DNA of 43,759 nucleotides from Mycobacterium helveticum (GCF_007714205.1 NZ_VMQU01000038.1:1-43759), one strand, 5' to 3'; positions 29,418 to 38,998 are shown, counted from the first letter of the stretch. Numbers and translations are program-made. The notes: generated by a model from the sequence alone, not told the origin.

Positions 29418-30518
29418 TCAGACCGGCATGGTGAGCCAGGTGTCCCACTGCTCGGCCCGCCGCGTCCAGTTGTTCTCGGCGACGGCGTAGTCGACCTGCG
29501 CCCGCAGGCGCGCCTCGGTGCCGGCAGGATCGGCCTCGCGCGCGGCCAGTGACCGGATGACGCGGTCGGCGAACGCCGCGGCATGCGCGTGGGGATCGGC
29601 CGGCGGCGGCATCAGCTCGACGAAACCGGCGCCCGTCTCGGGCAGCGCGCCAAGATCGCTGGTGACGACGGTGCAGCCCGCCGCCATCGCCTCCATCACG
29701 GCGATGCAGGACGTCTCGGCGAAGGTGTTGGGGTAGGCCAGCATGGTGGCCCCGCGCAGCGCCTGGGCCAGCGCAGGCTGGGCGACCGAACCGTGATAGG
29801 CGACGCCGGGCGCGGTGCGTGCGGCGTCGTAGAGCGGCCGGAACGGGTCCAGCAGGGCGTTGTAGACGGCCATGCTGCTGTAGACCGCGAGGCGGGCGTC
29901 CGGCACCGCGGCCCGGATGAGGGTGAACGCGGCCAGCAGCCGGTCCAGCCCCCGGTAGGGCGTGCTGGTGTAGCACAGGGTCGGCGGGCCCGATTTGGCC
30001 GGCAGGATCGGACCGTCGCCGAACAGGTCGGCGAAGGGCGGGCCGACGGCGTTGCGCAGGATGCCGATGCGGGCGGGGTCGAGCCCGAACGCCTGGTGGA
30101 AACAGTCGGCCTGCCACTCGCTGACCATCGCGAAACCGTGGAACAGCGCCCGGACCCCGGGCTGGGCCAGGGGCGCGACGAAGGGCTGGTCATGGGCCAG
30201 CCCGGTCCACAGGATGTGGCGGGCTCCGGGCCGGCACAGCGCCGTGAATTCCGCGAGCCTGGCATGCACGCCGCCCAGGTGCACGACGCAGTCGGCGTTG
30301 CGGAGCGCGTCGTCCTGCGTGCCCGGGATCGGTTGGCAGCGGACTCCGCGCACCACTTTGACCTCGGCGTCGCGGCTGACCAGCGTGACTCGGTGACCCC
30401 GCTTCACCAGTTCGGGCGTCAGGTAGCAGGCCGCTGACTGCGACCCGCCCAGCGGTCGCTGCAACGGCGTGTCCGGATCGTAGGCCGAGGCGGCGGCGTC
30501 GACGAACACGATGTCCAT
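29418..30518 (-). CDS. GT4-type glycosyltransferase (GT-B fold)
   Basis: Protein of 366 residues. The N-terminal half starts MDIVFVDAAASAYDP with PLGGSQSAACYLTPELVKRGH (acceptor domain). The C-terminal half has PTLCYTSTPYRGLDRLLAAF, HGSVAQPALAQALRGA and the donor-site motif FAETSCIAVMEAMAAGCTVV (the ExxxxxE-type signature), followed by SDLGALPET. It should use a nucleotide-sugar donor; acceptor unknown. No ortholog stands between Rv0906 and Rv0907 in M. tuberculosis, so it is a lineage-specific insertion or a loss there. It is convergent with the metallo-hydrolase (9-base gap) and divergent from the lipoprotein gene. Confidence 0.88.
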   Translation of the reverse strand: MDIVFVDAAASAYDPDTPLQRPLGGSQSAACYLTPELVKRGHRVTLVSRDAEVKVVRGVRCQPIPGTQDDALRNADCVVHLGGVHARLAEFTALCRPGARHILWTGLAHDQPFVAPLAQPGVRALFHGFAMVSEWQADCFHQAFGLDPARIGILRNAVGPPFADLFGDGPILPAKSGPPTLCYTSTPYRGLDRLLAAFTLIRAAVPDARLAVYSSMAVYNALLDPFRPLYDAARTAPGVAYHGSVAQPALAQALRGATMLAYPNTFAETSCIAVMEAMAAGCTVVTSDLGALPETGAGFVELMPPPADPHAHAAAFADRVIRSLAAREADPAGTEARLRAQVDYAVAENNWTRRAEQWDTWLTMPV

Positions 30519-30613
30519 GCGCCCGCACTTTAGGGGGTTGCGCGGCCGGGTCGCCAACTGCCGTACCCGCCGGCCGGGGCGCGCGACGACGGCGGAGCCG
30601 CCCCACAGCGCGC

Positions 30614-30619
30614 TAAGGT
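30614..30619 (+). promoter_or_regulatory. -10 box of a leaderless promoter for the beta-lactamase-like gene
   Basis: TAAGGT is six bases before the ATG at 30626, with no Shine-Dalgarno between them. Transcription would begin at the start codon and continue into ctpE. Confidence 0.55.
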
Positions 30620-30625
30620 TCCGCC

Positions 30626-32218
30626 ATGACGAAACGCACGGCAACGGCCGCCGTCGTGATGGTGTCGCTCGCGTTCACCGGATGCGGCACCGCGCAACAC
30701 CTGTCGGGCCCGCCGTCGGCGGTGTCGGAGGCCCCGCCCAACGAGGTGTCGGGAGTTGACATCCCGCCCGGCCGCATCGGCGACGCCGTAGCCAAGGTCG
30801 ACGGCCTGGTCGCCGACCTGATGAAGACCAGCGGCATCCCGGGCCTGGCCGTCGCCATCGTCCATGGCGGGAAAACGCTGTACGCCAAAGGGTTCGGCGT
30901 CAGGGACGCAAGCAGGGGCGACCGCCAGGACAACAAGGTCGACGCGGACACCGTCTTCCAGCTGGCATCGCTGTCCAAGTCGGTGGGTGCCACGGTGGTG
31001 GCGCACGAGGTGACTGACAAGGTGATCACCTGGGACACGCCCGTGGTGTCCGTGCTGCCGTGGTTCTCGCTGTCCGACCCCTACGTCACCAGCCACGTGA
31101 CCGTCGCCGACTTCTACTCGCACCGCTCCGGGCTGCCCGACCACGCCGGCGACAAACTCGAGGACCTGGGCTATGACCGCCGGCAGGCGCTGGAGCGGCT
31201 GAAGTACCTGCCGCTGGCGCCATTTCGAAACAGCTACGGCTACACCAACTTCGGGGTGACCGCTGCGGCCGAGACGGTGGCCGCGGCGGCGGGCACACCG
31301 TGGGAGGAGCTCTCCGGCGAGGTGCTCTACCGGCCGCTGGGCATGGCGTCGACGAGTTCGCGCCACGCCGACTTCCTGGCCCGGCCCGACCACGCGGTCG
31401 GGCACGTCAAGGTCGGGGACAAGTGGGAGCCGCGCTTCCAGCGGGATGCCGATCCCCAATCGGCCGCCGGCGGCGTGAGCTCCTCGGTCAACGACATGGC
31501 GCGCTGGCTGACGATGCTGTTGGCCAACGGCGCCTACGACGGCGGGCGCATCACCTCGCCCGAAGCCCTGCTGCCCGCCATCACCCCGCAGGTCGTCTCG
31601 GTCCCGGCCGCAAACCCCAAGGCGCGCGCGGGTTTCTACGGTCACGGGTTCAACGTCACGGTGAGCTCGTCGGGGCGCACGGAGCTGAGCCATTCCGGTG
31701 CCTTCACCCTGGGCGCCGCCACCAACTTCGTGGTGTTGCCGTCCGAGGACCTCGCCATCGTCGCGCTGACGAACGCCGCGCCCGTCGGCGTGCCGGAGAC
31801 CCTGACCGCAGAATTCCTGGATCTGGTGCAGTACGGCCGGATCCGCGAGGACTGGGCCGGCCTGTACCGGAAGGCGACGGGCTGGATGAACAATCCCGAG
31901 GGCGCGCTGGTCGGCAAGCGGCCCCCCGCCGATCCCGCGCCGTCCCGGCCGCTCGGCGAGTATCTCGGCGTGTACACCAGCGACTACTGGGGTCCGGCGA
32001 CCGTGACCGAACGCGACGGTGCGCTGCAGCTGGAGATGGGACCCAAGAACCGGACATTTCCCCTGACGCACTGGGACGGCGACACTTTCACCTTTCCGGT
32101 GACCGACGAAAACGCGCCGCCCGGAACGATTTCCAAGGCGGTGTTCGCCGGATCCCCCTCCGCCACACTGAACTTGGAGTACTTCGACTCCGACAAGCTG
32201 GGGACCTTCACCCGATGA
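30626..32218 (+). CDS. Serine beta-lactamase/penicillin-binding-protein-like lipoprotein
   Basis: Exported protein of 530 residues. The signal peptide ends in the lipobox FTGC (Cys near residue 20), so it should be lipid-anchored. The class C/esterase-like domain shows the catalytic SxxK in ASLSKSVG, the Tyr motif YGYTNFG (YxN) and HSGAF as the third (HxG) motif. A C-terminal lipocalin-like or DUF3471-like domain follows ([16 protein letters not shown]). Substrate unknown; such proteins may be D,D-peptidases, esterases or beta-lactamases. Its stop overlaps the ctpE start (ATGA). Ortholog of Rv0907. Confidence 0.92.
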   Translation: MTKRTATAAVVMVSLAFTGCGTAQHLSGPPSAVSEAPPNEVSGVDIPPGRIGDAVAKVDGLVADLMKTSGIPGLAVAIVHGGKTLYAKGFGVRDASRGDRQDNKVDADTVFQLASLSKSVGATVVAHEVTDKVITWDTPVVSVLPWFSLSDPYVTSHVTVADFYSHRSGLPDHAGDKLEDLGYDRRQALERLKYLPLAPFRNSYGYTNFGVTAAAETVAAAAGTPWEELSGEVLYRPLGMASTSSRHADFLARPDHAVGHVKVGDKWEPRFQRDADPQSAAGGVSSSVNDMARWLTMLLANGAYDGGRITSPEALLPAITPQVVSVPAANPKARAGFYGHGFNVTVSSSGRTELSHSGAFTLGAATNFVVLPSEDLAIVALTNAAPVGVPETLTAEFLDLVQYGRIREDWAGLYRKATGWMNNPEGALVGKRPPADPAPSRPLGEYLGVYTSDYWGPATVTERDGALQLEMGPKNRTFPLTHWDGDTFTFPVTDENAPPGTISKAVFAGSPSATLNLEYFDSDKLGTFTR

Positions 32219-34608
32219 CGCCGTCCGGCGCCGTCGGCCTGACCGACGCCGAGGTGGCTCAGCGGGTCGCCGACGGCCAGGGCAACGCCGCCCCGAAACG
32301 CGCCACCCGCAGCGTCGCCGACATCGTCCGCGCCAACGTCTTCACCCGGATCAACGCGATCCTGGGGGTGCTGCTGCTGATCGTGCTGGCGACCGGATCG
32401 GCGATCAACGGGCTTTTCGGCCTGCTGATCGTCGCCAACAGCGTCATCGGCATGGTCCAGGAAATACGCGCCAAGCAGACGCTGGACAGGCTGGCGATCC
32501 TCGGGCAGGCGAAACCGTTGGTGCGCAGGGCCTCCGGCGCGCGCTCCCTGCCACCCGAGGAGGTGGTGCGGGACGACGTCATCGAGCTGGGCCCCGGGGA
32601 CCAGGTCGTCGTCGACGGCGTGATCGTCGAGGAGCACAACCTGGAGATCGACGAATCCCTGCTCACCGGCGAGGCGGACCCGATCGCCAAGGACACCGGC
32701 GACGCGGTGATGTCGGGCAGCTTCGTCGTCGCCGGCGCCGGGGCCTACCGGGCGACGAACGTCGGATCGGAATCCTGTGCCGCCAGGCTCGCCGAGGAGG
32801 CCAGCAAGTTCACTCTGGTGAATTCCGAGCTCCGCAACGGCATCAACCGGATCCTGCAGTTCGTCACCTACCTGCTGGTACCGGCCGGCCTGCTGACCAT
32901 CTACACGCAGTTGTTCACCACCCACGCCGGGTGGCGGCGGTCGGTGCTGCGCACGGTCGGTGCGCTGGTGCCGATGGTGCCCGAAGGGCTGGTGCTGATG
33001 ACGTCGATCGCGTTCGCCGTCGGCGTCGTCAGGCTCGGCCAACGCCGTTGCCTGGTAAAGGAATTGCCGGCGATCGAGGGCCTGGCCCGCGTCGACGTGG
33101 TCTGCACCGACAAGACGGGCACGCTGACCGAGAGCGGGATGCGGGTTCGCGACGTCGAGGAACTGGCCGCGCCCTCCGAAACGGTCGCCGAGATTCTGGC
33201 CGCGCTGGCCGCCGCCGACGCGCGACCGAACGCCAGCATGCAGGCGATCGCCGAAACCTATGACCGCCCACCGGACTGGATCGCCACGGCGAGTGCGCCG
33301 TTCACGTCGTCGACCAAGTGGAGCGGCGTGTCCTACCGCGGCCACGGCAACTGGGTGATCGGGGCGCCCGACGTGCTGCTCGACCCCGCCTCGGCGGCCG
33401 CGCAGCGGGCCGAGCGGATCGGGTCGCAGGGGCTGCGGGTGCTGCTGCTGGGTGCCGCCGAGGATGCCGTGGACCATCCGGGCGCTCCGGGGCGCGTCCG
33501 CGCGGTCGCCCTGGTGGTGCTCGAGCAGAAGGTGCGCCCTGACGCCCGCGCGACACTGGAGTACTTTGCCGCCCAAGGTGTTTCCGTCAAGGTGCTGTCC
33601 GGTGACAACGCGGTGTCGGTGGGAGCCGTCGCCGGCGAACTCGGGCTGCGTGGGGAGACGATGGACGCGCGCCGGTTGCCGGCCGACGACAGGGCCCTGG
33701 CCGACGCCCTGGAGTCCCACACCACCTTCGGCAGGGTGCGCCCCGACCAGAAGCGCGCCATCGTGCATGCGCTGCAAGCGCGCGGCCACAGTGTGGCGAT
33801 GACCGGTGACGGCGTCAACGACGTGCTGGCCCTCAAGGACGCGGACATCGGTGTCGCGATGGGCGCGGGCAGCCCCGCATCGCGGGCCGTTGCGCAGATC
33901 GTGTTGCTGGACAACAAGTTCGCCACGCTTCCTTATGTCGTCGGCGAGGGCAGGCGGGTGATCGGGAACATCGAGCGGGTCGCCAACCTGTTCTTGACCA
34001 AGACGGTGTATGCGGTGTTGCTGGCGTTGCTGGTCGGCACCGAATGCCTGTTTTCCGGGAGGCTCGGCGTCGACCCGCTGCTGTATCCGTTCCAGCCGAT
34101 CCACGTCACCGTCGCGGCGTGGTTCACGATCGGTATTCCCTCGTTCATCCTGTCGCTGGCACCCAACAACGAGCGCGCCCGTCCCCGTTTCGTGCGACGG
34201 GTGCTGACGTCGGCGCTGCCGTCGGGGCTGATCGTGGGCGTCGCGACCTTCGTCTCCTACCTGGCGGCCTACCACGGCCGGCACGCCACGTTCCGGCAAC
34301 AGGATCAGGCGTCGACGGCGGCGTTCATCACGCTGCTGGTCACCGCGCTGTGGGTGCTGGCCGTAGTGGCACGACCGTACCAGTGGTGGCGGGTGGGGCT
34401 CGTCGTCGGCTCGGGGCTGGCCTACGTGGTGATCTTCAGCATCCCGCTGGCCCGGCAGAAGTTCCTGCTGGATCCCTCCAATGTGACCGCCACCGCGGTC
34501 GCGCTGGGGATCGGCGTGCTGGGCGCCGCGGCGATCGAGGCGTCGTGGTGGATCCGGGCCAGGATGCTCGGCGAGCGGCCGCGGCTGTGGCGCCGGGCCG
34601 GGGAATAG
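32215..34608 (+). CDS. ctpE: P-type cation ATPase CtpE
   Basis: P-type ATPase of 797 residues, same length as Rv0908. Features in order: N-terminal transmembrane pair, actuator loop [11 protein letters not shown], helix with MVPEGLVLM (ion-binding PEGL), phosphorylation site [13 protein letters not shown], nucleotide domain, hinge [22 protein letters not shown], and C-terminal membrane helices from about residue 600. CtpE has been reported to import Ca2+ in M. smegmatis; the PEGL motif instead of a soft-metal CPC argues against a heavy-metal pump. Its start overlaps the upstream lipoprotein gene, implying coupled translation. Confidence 0.95.
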   Translation: MTPSGAVGLTDAEVAQRVADGQGNAAPKRATRSVADIVRANVFTRINAILGVLLLIVLATGSAINGLFGLLIVANSVIGMVQEIRAKQTLDRLAILGQAKPLVRRASGARSLPPEEVVRDDVIELGPGDQVVVDGVIVEEHNLEIDESLLTGEADPIAKDTGDAVMSGSFVVAGAGAYRATNVGSESCAARLAEEASKFTLVNSELRNGINRILQFVTYLLVPAGLLTIYTQLFTTHAGWRRSVLRTVGALVPMVPEGLVLMTSIAFAVGVVRLGQRRCLVKELPAIEGLARVDVVCTDKTGTLTESGMRVRDVEELAAPSETVAEILAALAAADARPNASMQAIAETYDRPPDWIATASAPFTSSTKWSGVSYRGHGNWVIGAPDVLLDPASAAAQRAERIGSQGLRVLLLGAAEDAVDHPGAPGRVRAVALVVLEQKVRPDARATLEYFAAQGVSVKVLSGDNAVSVGAVAGELGLRGETMDARRLPADDRALADALESHTTFGRVRPDQKRAIVHALQARGHSVAMTGDGVNDVLALKDADIGVAMGAGSPASRAVAQIVLLDNKFATLPYVVGEGRRVIGNIERVANLFLTKTVYAVLLALLVGTECLFSGRLGVDPLLYPFQPIHVTVAAWFTIGIPSFILSLAPNNERARPRFVRRVLTSALPSGLIVGVATFVSYLAAYHGRHATFRQQDQASTAAFITLLVTALWVLAVVARPYQWWRVGLVVGSGLAYVVIFSIPLARQKFLLDPSNVTATAVALGIGVLGAAAIEASWWIRARMLGERPRLWRRAGE

Positions 34609-34662
34609 ACAAGTTAAGGTACTCAGCGGTTGAGTGAGGTTTCCCGGGGGAAGGACAGCTGC

Positions 34663-34845
34663 ATGGGATTCCTGGACAAGGCGAAGGACCTGTTGTCGCA
34701 GAACGCCGAAAAAGTGGAGACGGTCGTCGACAAGGCCGGCGCGTTCGTCGACGACAAGACGCAGGGCAAGTACTCCGACACCATCCACAAGGTGGCCGAA
34801 GAGGCCAAGAAGGCGGCCGGCTCCGCGGTCGCGGACGACCGGTAG
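34663..34845 (+). CDS. Rv0909-like small helical protein (annotated antitoxin family)
   Basis: Soluble protein of 60 residues: [20 protein letters not shown], then [21 protein letters not shown]. It is Lys/Ala-rich and amphipathic, reminiscent of the CsbD or late-embryogenesis type. It is the ortholog of Rv0909, classed as antitoxin to the SRPBCC protein encoded 9 bases downstream. Evidence from sequence alone for that role is thin. The ATG at 34663 follows GGAAGGA; a -10 candidate TAAGGT is at 34615-34620. Confidence 0.82.
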   Translation: MGFLDKAKDLLSQNAEKVETVVDKAGAFVDDKTQGKYSDTIHKVAEEAKKAAGSAVADDR

Positions 34846-34854
34846 GGCTGACCC

Positions 34855-35340
34855 ATGGCGAAACTCTCGGGATCCATCGACGTGCCGCTGCCCCCGGAAG
34901 CGGCCTGGCAGCACGCCTCCGACCTGTCCCGGTACCGGGAATGGCTGACCATCCACCGGGTGTGGCGCAGCTCCCTGCCCGACGAGATCGACAAGGGCAC
35001 CGTCATCGAGTCGATCGTCGAGGTCAAGGGAATGTACAACCGGGTCAAATGGACAGTCGTGCGCTACAAGCCGCCGGAGGGCATGACCCTCGACGGCGAC
35101 GGCGTCGGCGGTGTCAAGGTCAAGCTGATGGCCAAGGTGGCGCCCAGGGACGACGGCTCCGTCGTCAGCTTCGACGTCCACCTCGGCGGCCCGGCCCTGT
35201 TCGGGCCGATCGGCATGATCGTCGCCGCGGCGTTGCGACGCGACATCAACGAGTCGCTGCAGAACTTCCTCACGGTCTTCACCGGAACGGGCCCCTCCTC
35301 GCGGCCGAAACCGAACCGGGACGACCGCTCCCGGCGCTGA
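34855..35340 (+). CDS. Rv0910-like SRPBCC protein (annotated toxin)
   Basis: Protein of 161 residues with the helix-grip fold: it starts LSGSIDVPLPPEAAWQHASDLSRYREW, with central strands including MYNRVKWTVVRYKPPEGMTLDG and a long C-terminal helix (LRRDINESLQNFL). The C-terminal 15 residues are extra basic/Pro-rich tail absent from the 144-residue M. tuberculosis form. SRPBCC proteins bind lipids or hydrophobic ligands; the toxin label comes from pairing with Rv0909. It is cotranscribed with that gene. Confidence 0.87.
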   Translation: MAKLSGSIDVPLPPEAAWQHASDLSRYREWLTIHRVWRSSLPDEIDKGTVIESIVEVKGMYNRVKWTVVRYKPPEGMTLDGDGVGGVKVKLMAKVAPRDDGSVVSFDVHLGGPALFGPIGMIVAAALRRDINESLQNFLTVFTGTGPSSRPKPNRDDRSRR

Positions 35341-35426
35341 CCGCACGTGATCAGCTGACGGGCCGGCACCCGGCGCCGCGTGTCGAGCCGGACCCCCGTC
35401 CGAAATCCCTACCGAGCCGTTCGGAC

Positions 35427-35432
35427 TAAGGT
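35427..35432 (+). promoter_or_regulatory. -10 box of a probable leaderless promoter (Rv0912-like gene)
   Basis: TAAGGT lies eight bases before the GTG at 35441, with no Shine-Dalgarno. Confidence 0.45.
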
Positions 35433-35440
35433 AGAAACTC

Positions 35441-35875
35441 GTGACGCGGCGGCTGGGCCCTGGTTGGCTGGTGGCGCTCTGCGCGCTGATCATCTCGGCC
35501 AGCGCCTGGATGCCGTGGCTGACGACGGCGGTCAACGGCGGAGGCTGGGCCAACGCCATCGGGGGTACGCACGGCAGCCTGCGGCTCCCGCCCGGGTTCA
35601 GCGCCGGGCAGCTCATCGTATTGCTGTCCTCGGCGCTGCTGGTCGCCGGGGCGATGGTGGGCCGCGGCCTGTCGGCGAAAATCGCTTCCGTTGCCGCGCT
35701 GATCATTTCGTTGCTTGTCGTGGCCCTGACGGCGTGGTACCACAAGCTCAACGTCAATCCGCCGGTGTCGGCCGGGTACGGGCTCTACGTCGGCGCGATC
35801 GCCGCGCTGTGCGCGGCGGCGTTCTCGGTGGTGGCCGTGATCGCGTCGGTGGCGTCGGGCGGGTCCGCGCGGTGA
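35441..35875 (+). CDS. Four-helix membrane protein (Rv0912-like)
   Basis: Protein of 144 residues with four transmembrane helices (about 8-26, 52-72, 78-97, 110-138) and one external loop rich in Gly (AVNGGGWANAIGGTHGS). Function unknown. The GTG at 35441 is placed by the upstream -10 box. The Rv0911 glyoxalase that precedes it in M. tuberculosis is missing here. It ends three bases from the convergent VOC gene. Confidence 0.85.
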   Translation: MTRRLGPGWLVALCALIISASAWMPWLTTAVNGGGWANAIGGTHGSLRLPPGFSAGQLIVLLSSALLVAGAMVGRGLSAKIASVAALIISLLVVALTAWYHKLNVNPPVSAGYGLYVGAIAALCAAAFSVVAVIASVASGGSAR

Positions 35876-35878
35876 GCT

Positions 35879-36361
35879 TCAGGGCGACGGGAACTCGTGC
35901 CGGCCCGAGTCGGCCCTCCCGTCGGGCTCGTTGACGCCGTACACGAACGGTGCGAACACGACTTCGCGGCCGTCGGGGTCCCGATAGGTGACCGCCCCGT
36001 ACGCCTCCCAGTAGGGGTGCTGTGCCACGGGTTCTGCCGCCGCGGCCCGCAGCCGTGCGGTCGCCGCCTGCAGTGCGTGCGGGTCCGGAAAGTACAGGCA
36101 CAGCTGCTCGTGGTGGTCCACCGCCGCGGGCTCGACCGCCTCGACGATTTCGAGCGTCAGGTTCCAGCTGGGCAGCCCGAAGATCGCACCGTTGCTGCCG
36201 TAGCTGGCCTCGAACGTCTCGAAGAGCGGCAGGCCCACCAAATCGCGGTAGAACCGCACCGTTTCGCGGAAGTTCGATGAGCGCCGCGCGAAGCGGATCG
36301 CACCGATGGGCGCCAACCGTGGGGGCCAGTGCGTTGCGCGGTGAGGCTTCTGGTCGTCCAT
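35879..36361 (-). CDS. VOC (glyoxalase/bleomycin resistance-like) family protein
   Basis: Metal-binding VOC-fold protein of 160 residues. betaalphabetabetabeta modules are visible: FARRSSNFRETVRFYRDLVGLPLFETF opens module 1, and LQAATARLRAAAAEPVAQHPYWEAYGAVTYRDPDGREVVFAPF makes module 2. Metal ligands would come from His/Glu at HHEQLCLYF and the final FAPF strand region. Substrate unknown. The ATG at 36361 (MDDQKPHRA) has GGAG upstream; the frame also opens earlier. Confidence 0.82.
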   Translation of the reverse strand: MDDQKPHRATHWPPRLAPIGAIRFARRSSNFRETVRFYRDLVGLPLFETFEASYGSNGAIFGLPSWNLTLEIVEAVEPAAVDHHEQLCLYFPDPHALQAATARLRAAAAEPVAQHPYWEAYGAVTYRDPDGREVVFAPFVYGVNEPDGRADSGRHEFPSP

Positions 36362-37018
36362 GGGTGCTCCGATCTGCCGAGCTGCACGGCCGCGCGTCGT
36401 CGCGCGCGAACCCACCAACCAGTGTGCACCCCGGCTTCGGTCGGCTCAGGCCGTGGCAACGCTGCGCAATGAGCCCCCCGGGTTGCCCGGATAAAGGTTG
36501 CCCGGATAACGGGCGGCCCCGCCGGCTCTCGGGCTGAACCGACGGGACCTGGGCGAGCACGCAGGCCGGCCGACGCGCTCACCTCTTCTGAACCATTGCG
36601 CCCGGTGCCGGACGACAAACATCCGAATTCAACCTCGGTGAGGACCCCCGCCGGTCCCTCGGCGTGCGCTGGCTGTGGTTGGCCCAGTTCAAGGTGGTGC
36701 GGGCCGGTTCTGGCTTGTGCCACCAGGGCCTCTGGAACCGGTTGTGCGGCAGCCTATTCGGCCTTTTGCGCAGTGCTCGTCGCGTTGCTCACGCGCCATG
36801 GTACGGCCGTAAGCCGTGCGTTTGACGGCCAACGTCGCGCCGGCGGCGCGCTGACGACGACGCGCTCGCGGCCGGCGACCGCGGATCGCTCAGTTTCGAC
36901 ACGGTCACGGATATATACCTATCGGCAAATCACTGGTCACAACCGCCCCGTGGATCACTATCGTCACATTTGCCCACTGCGGCGTCAATGCGAGGTCCTG
37001 CCCGCGGAAAGGTGTTAC
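36362..37018. other. Long non-coding gap with a 15-bp tandem repeat
   Basis: No convincing gene. It contains a duplicated GGTTGCCCGGATAAA/GGTTGCCCGGATAAC (36481-36510) and, near 36910, an AT-rich patch (GATATATACCTATCGG) that probably belongs to the promoter of the DUF4185 gene. The open frame running through 36596-37018 is GC-driven and lacks any signal-peptide-like sequence before the internal ATG. Confidence 0.5.
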
Positions 37019-38491
37019 ATGTCGGCGATTCTTCGAAGCATGGCGCTTTCGATGGCGTCGGCGGCTGCTATCGGACTCACCGTCGCGATAGGTACCGCCC
37101 CGTCGGCGTCCGCCACGCCTTGCAGTGCGCCGGAAGCCAACATTCCGCCGCCCAACGCGCAGCCGGCCATGCCGGCTCCCGGGCCCGTCGTGCAACCACC
37201 GACGGGCCGCCGGCCCGCGCACACCAACGACAGCGCACCGTTGCCGAAGCTGGGTCCGCTGATCTCCTCGCTGCTCAAGCCCGTTGTTCCGAACACGCGA
37301 TACGCCGCGCCGTTGCAGCCGCAGGCGGGGGTCGCTCCACCCGCGCCCAACCCCCCGGCCCCGCAGCCGCCGAAGGCGAACCAGCTGGCGCCCAACGCCG
37401 CACCGCCGAAGCCCCCGGCGCCGGCGCCGGAGGCCGAGGTTCCCTCGATCGCGGGGGCCCCGACGTCTCTCGTCGAATTCGTGACCGGAACCAACAGCCC
37501 CAACAATACCCTCCAACGGTTCGGCATCTCCGGAACCGACCTCGGAATCGCCTGGGACAACGGGGATCCCGTCAACCATCAGGTTCTCATGGCCTTCGGT
37601 GACACGTTCGGTTACTGCAGCGTGCACGGCCAGCAATGGCGCTACAACACGCTCTTCCGCAGCTCGGACCACGATTTGTCCCAGGGAATCCACGTGGCCG
37701 ACGGCGTGCCCAACAACAGGTACTCCGGTTCCCCGGTGTGGGCGTCGGGCCTGTCCAAACAGGTGGTCAACAGCATCCACAAGGCCCCGCACGAGACGGG
37801 GATCATTCCCACCGCGGCCATTTCCATCGGCCGGACCCAGTTCATGAACTACATGTCCATCCGGCGGTGGGGACGTGACGGCGAATGGTCGACCAACTAT
37901 TCGGCGATCGCGAGATCGCTCGACAATGGCCAAACATGGGGGGTGTACCCCGGCACGATCCGCACCGCCTCACCGGATGCGATCCCGGGCACCAACTTCG
38001 TCCCGGGGAACGAGAATTTTCAGATGGGGGCGTTCATGAAGGGCAACGACGGGTACATGTACTCGTTCGGAACCCCCTCCGGGCGGGGCGGCAACGCCTA
38101 TCTGGCCCGGGTCCAGCCGGGCTTCCTGCCCGACCTGAGCAAATACCAGTACTGGAACGGCGACTCCAACGCCTGGGTCCCGGCAAATCCGGGGGCCGCG
38201 ACACCGGTCATCCCGGGTCCGGTGGGGGAGATGTCGGCCCAGTACAACGACTACCTCAAGCAGTATCTGGTGCTCTACACCAACGGCGGCAACAACGACG
38301 TCGTGGCGAGGACGGCGCCGGCCCCGCAAGGGCCGTGGAGCCCCGAGCAGCCGCTCGTGTCGTCGTTCCAGATGCCCGGCGGCATCTATGCGCCGATGAT
38401 CCACCCCTGGTCGTCGGGCAAAGACCTGTACTTCAACCTGTCGCTGTGGTCGGCCTACGACGTGATGCTGATGCACACGGAGCTGCCGTAG
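37019..38491 (+). CDS. Secreted DUF4185 protein (GH183-like, putative D-arabinan hydrolase)
   Basis: Exported protein of 490 residues. The Sec signal peptide is residues 1 to about 33 (MALSMASAAAIGLTVAIG, ending SASA), followed by a Pro/Ala-rich linker (about 35-150) and a DUF4185 domain with LVEFVTGTNSP, the conserved VLMAFGDTFGYC, FNxxY-like NYMSIRRWG and MIHPWSSGKDLYFNLSLW. DUF4185 proteins were reclassified as GH183 endo-D-arabinofuranases that cut mycobacterial arabinogalactan, by my recollection; catalytic residues were not verified here. The ATG at 37019 has GGAAAGG upstream; the frame is open further up. Likely site: cell wall. Confidence 0.85.
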   Translation: MSAILRSMALSMASAAAIGLTVAIGTAPSASATPCSAPEANIPPPNAQPAMPAPGPVVQPPTGRRPAHTNDSAPLPKLGPLISSLLKPVVPNTRYAAPLQPQAGVAPPAPNPPAPQPPKANQLAPNAAPPKPPAPAPEAEVPSIAGAPTSLVEFVTGTNSPNNTLQRFGISGTDLGIAWDNGDPVNHQVLMAFGDTFGYCSVHGQQWRYNTLFRSSDHDLSQGIHVADGVPNNRYSGSPVWASGLSKQVVNSIHKAPHETGIIPTAAISIGRTQFMNYMSIRRWGRDGEWSTNYSAIARSLDNGQTWGVYPGTIRTASPDAIPGTNFVPGNENFQMGAFMKGNDGYMYSFGTPSGRGGNAYLARVQPGFLPDLSKYQYWNGDSNAWVPANPGAATPVIPGPVGEMSAQYNDYLKQYLVLYTNGGNNDVVARTAPAPQGPWSPEQPLVSSFQMPGGIYAPMIHPWSSGKDLYFNLSLWSAYDVMLMHTELP

Positions 38492-38569
38492 CGGCGGCGC
38501 GCTACAGACACCACCAGCCCGCGTCTGCGCCTGTTCGCTAGGCGGAAAGGCGTTGCGGCACGCCGTCTT

Positions 38570-38923
38570 TCACCGGGCCAGCGACTTGTAGAAAACCAGG
38601 CCGTTGCCCTTGTTGTCATAGACCACGGCACGGCGTTCGTGTGCGTCGTCGTAAGGGCCTTTCACGATGCCGCCGCCGCTGTCCTCCACCGCCTTCGCCG
38701 CGGCGTCGACATCGGCGGTCTTGATGCCCACGACGACCTGTCCGGGGATGGGGTGGTCCACCGCGGTCGCCAGCGCGAGGGTCACCGGCCCGCCGTCGAG
38801 GGCCGCGAAATGGGTTCCGTCGCGAAACTTCAGCGGCATGCCCAGCGTCTCGCTGTAGAACCGGATCGACTCTTCCAGGTCGTCGGTCGACAAGATGATC
38901 ATCTTTACTTCGTGCTCGCTCAA
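38570..38923 (-). CDS. Small VOC-family protein
   Basis: One-domain VOC protein of 117 residues: MIILSTDDLEESIRFYSETLGMPLKFRDGT (module 1) and VVVGIKTADVDAAAKAVEDSGGG with VVYDNKGNGLVFYKSL (module 2). Glyoxalase-like dimer; the ligand is unknown. The ATG at 38923 is followed directly by conserved sequence (GGAGGC precedes it). Upstream are two operator-like palindromes. Confidence 0.85.
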   Translation of the reverse strand: MSEHEVKMIILSTDDLEESIRFYSETLGMPLKFRDGTHFAALDGGPVTLALATAVDHPIPGQVVVGIKTADVDAAAKAVEDSGGGIVKGPYDDAHERRAVVYDNKGNGLVFYKSLAR

Positions 38924-38948
38924 CGGTGCCTCCTTTGGCTGAAACCGC

Positions 38949-38998
38949 CTTACAGAGTAAGCGCGGCGTCAAGGTGCGCAACCCTTGTCAAGGGTTGC
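38949..38998. promoter_or_regulatory. Two palindromes upstream of the small VOC gene
   Basis: CTTAC-AGA-GTAAG (38949-38961) and a near-perfect 21-base palindrome GCAACCCTTG-T-CAAGGGTTGC (38978-38998) lie 26-75 bases upstream of the VOC start. The second also covers the stop codon of the decayed methyltransferase. Either could be a regulator site. Confidence 0.45.

Noticed and set aside
31984..35757. Open frame of 1257 codons on the minus strand opposite ctpE
   Set aside because: It is the antisense shadow of ctpE and its neighbours. Its translation has no domain motifs and is rich in Arg/His/Gln as expected from GC-rich antisense frames.
36596..37018. N-terminal extension of the DUF4185 frame
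   Set aside because: The signal peptide begins at the ATG at 37019 with a good ribosome binding site; the upstream translation has no conserved sequence and would bury the signal.
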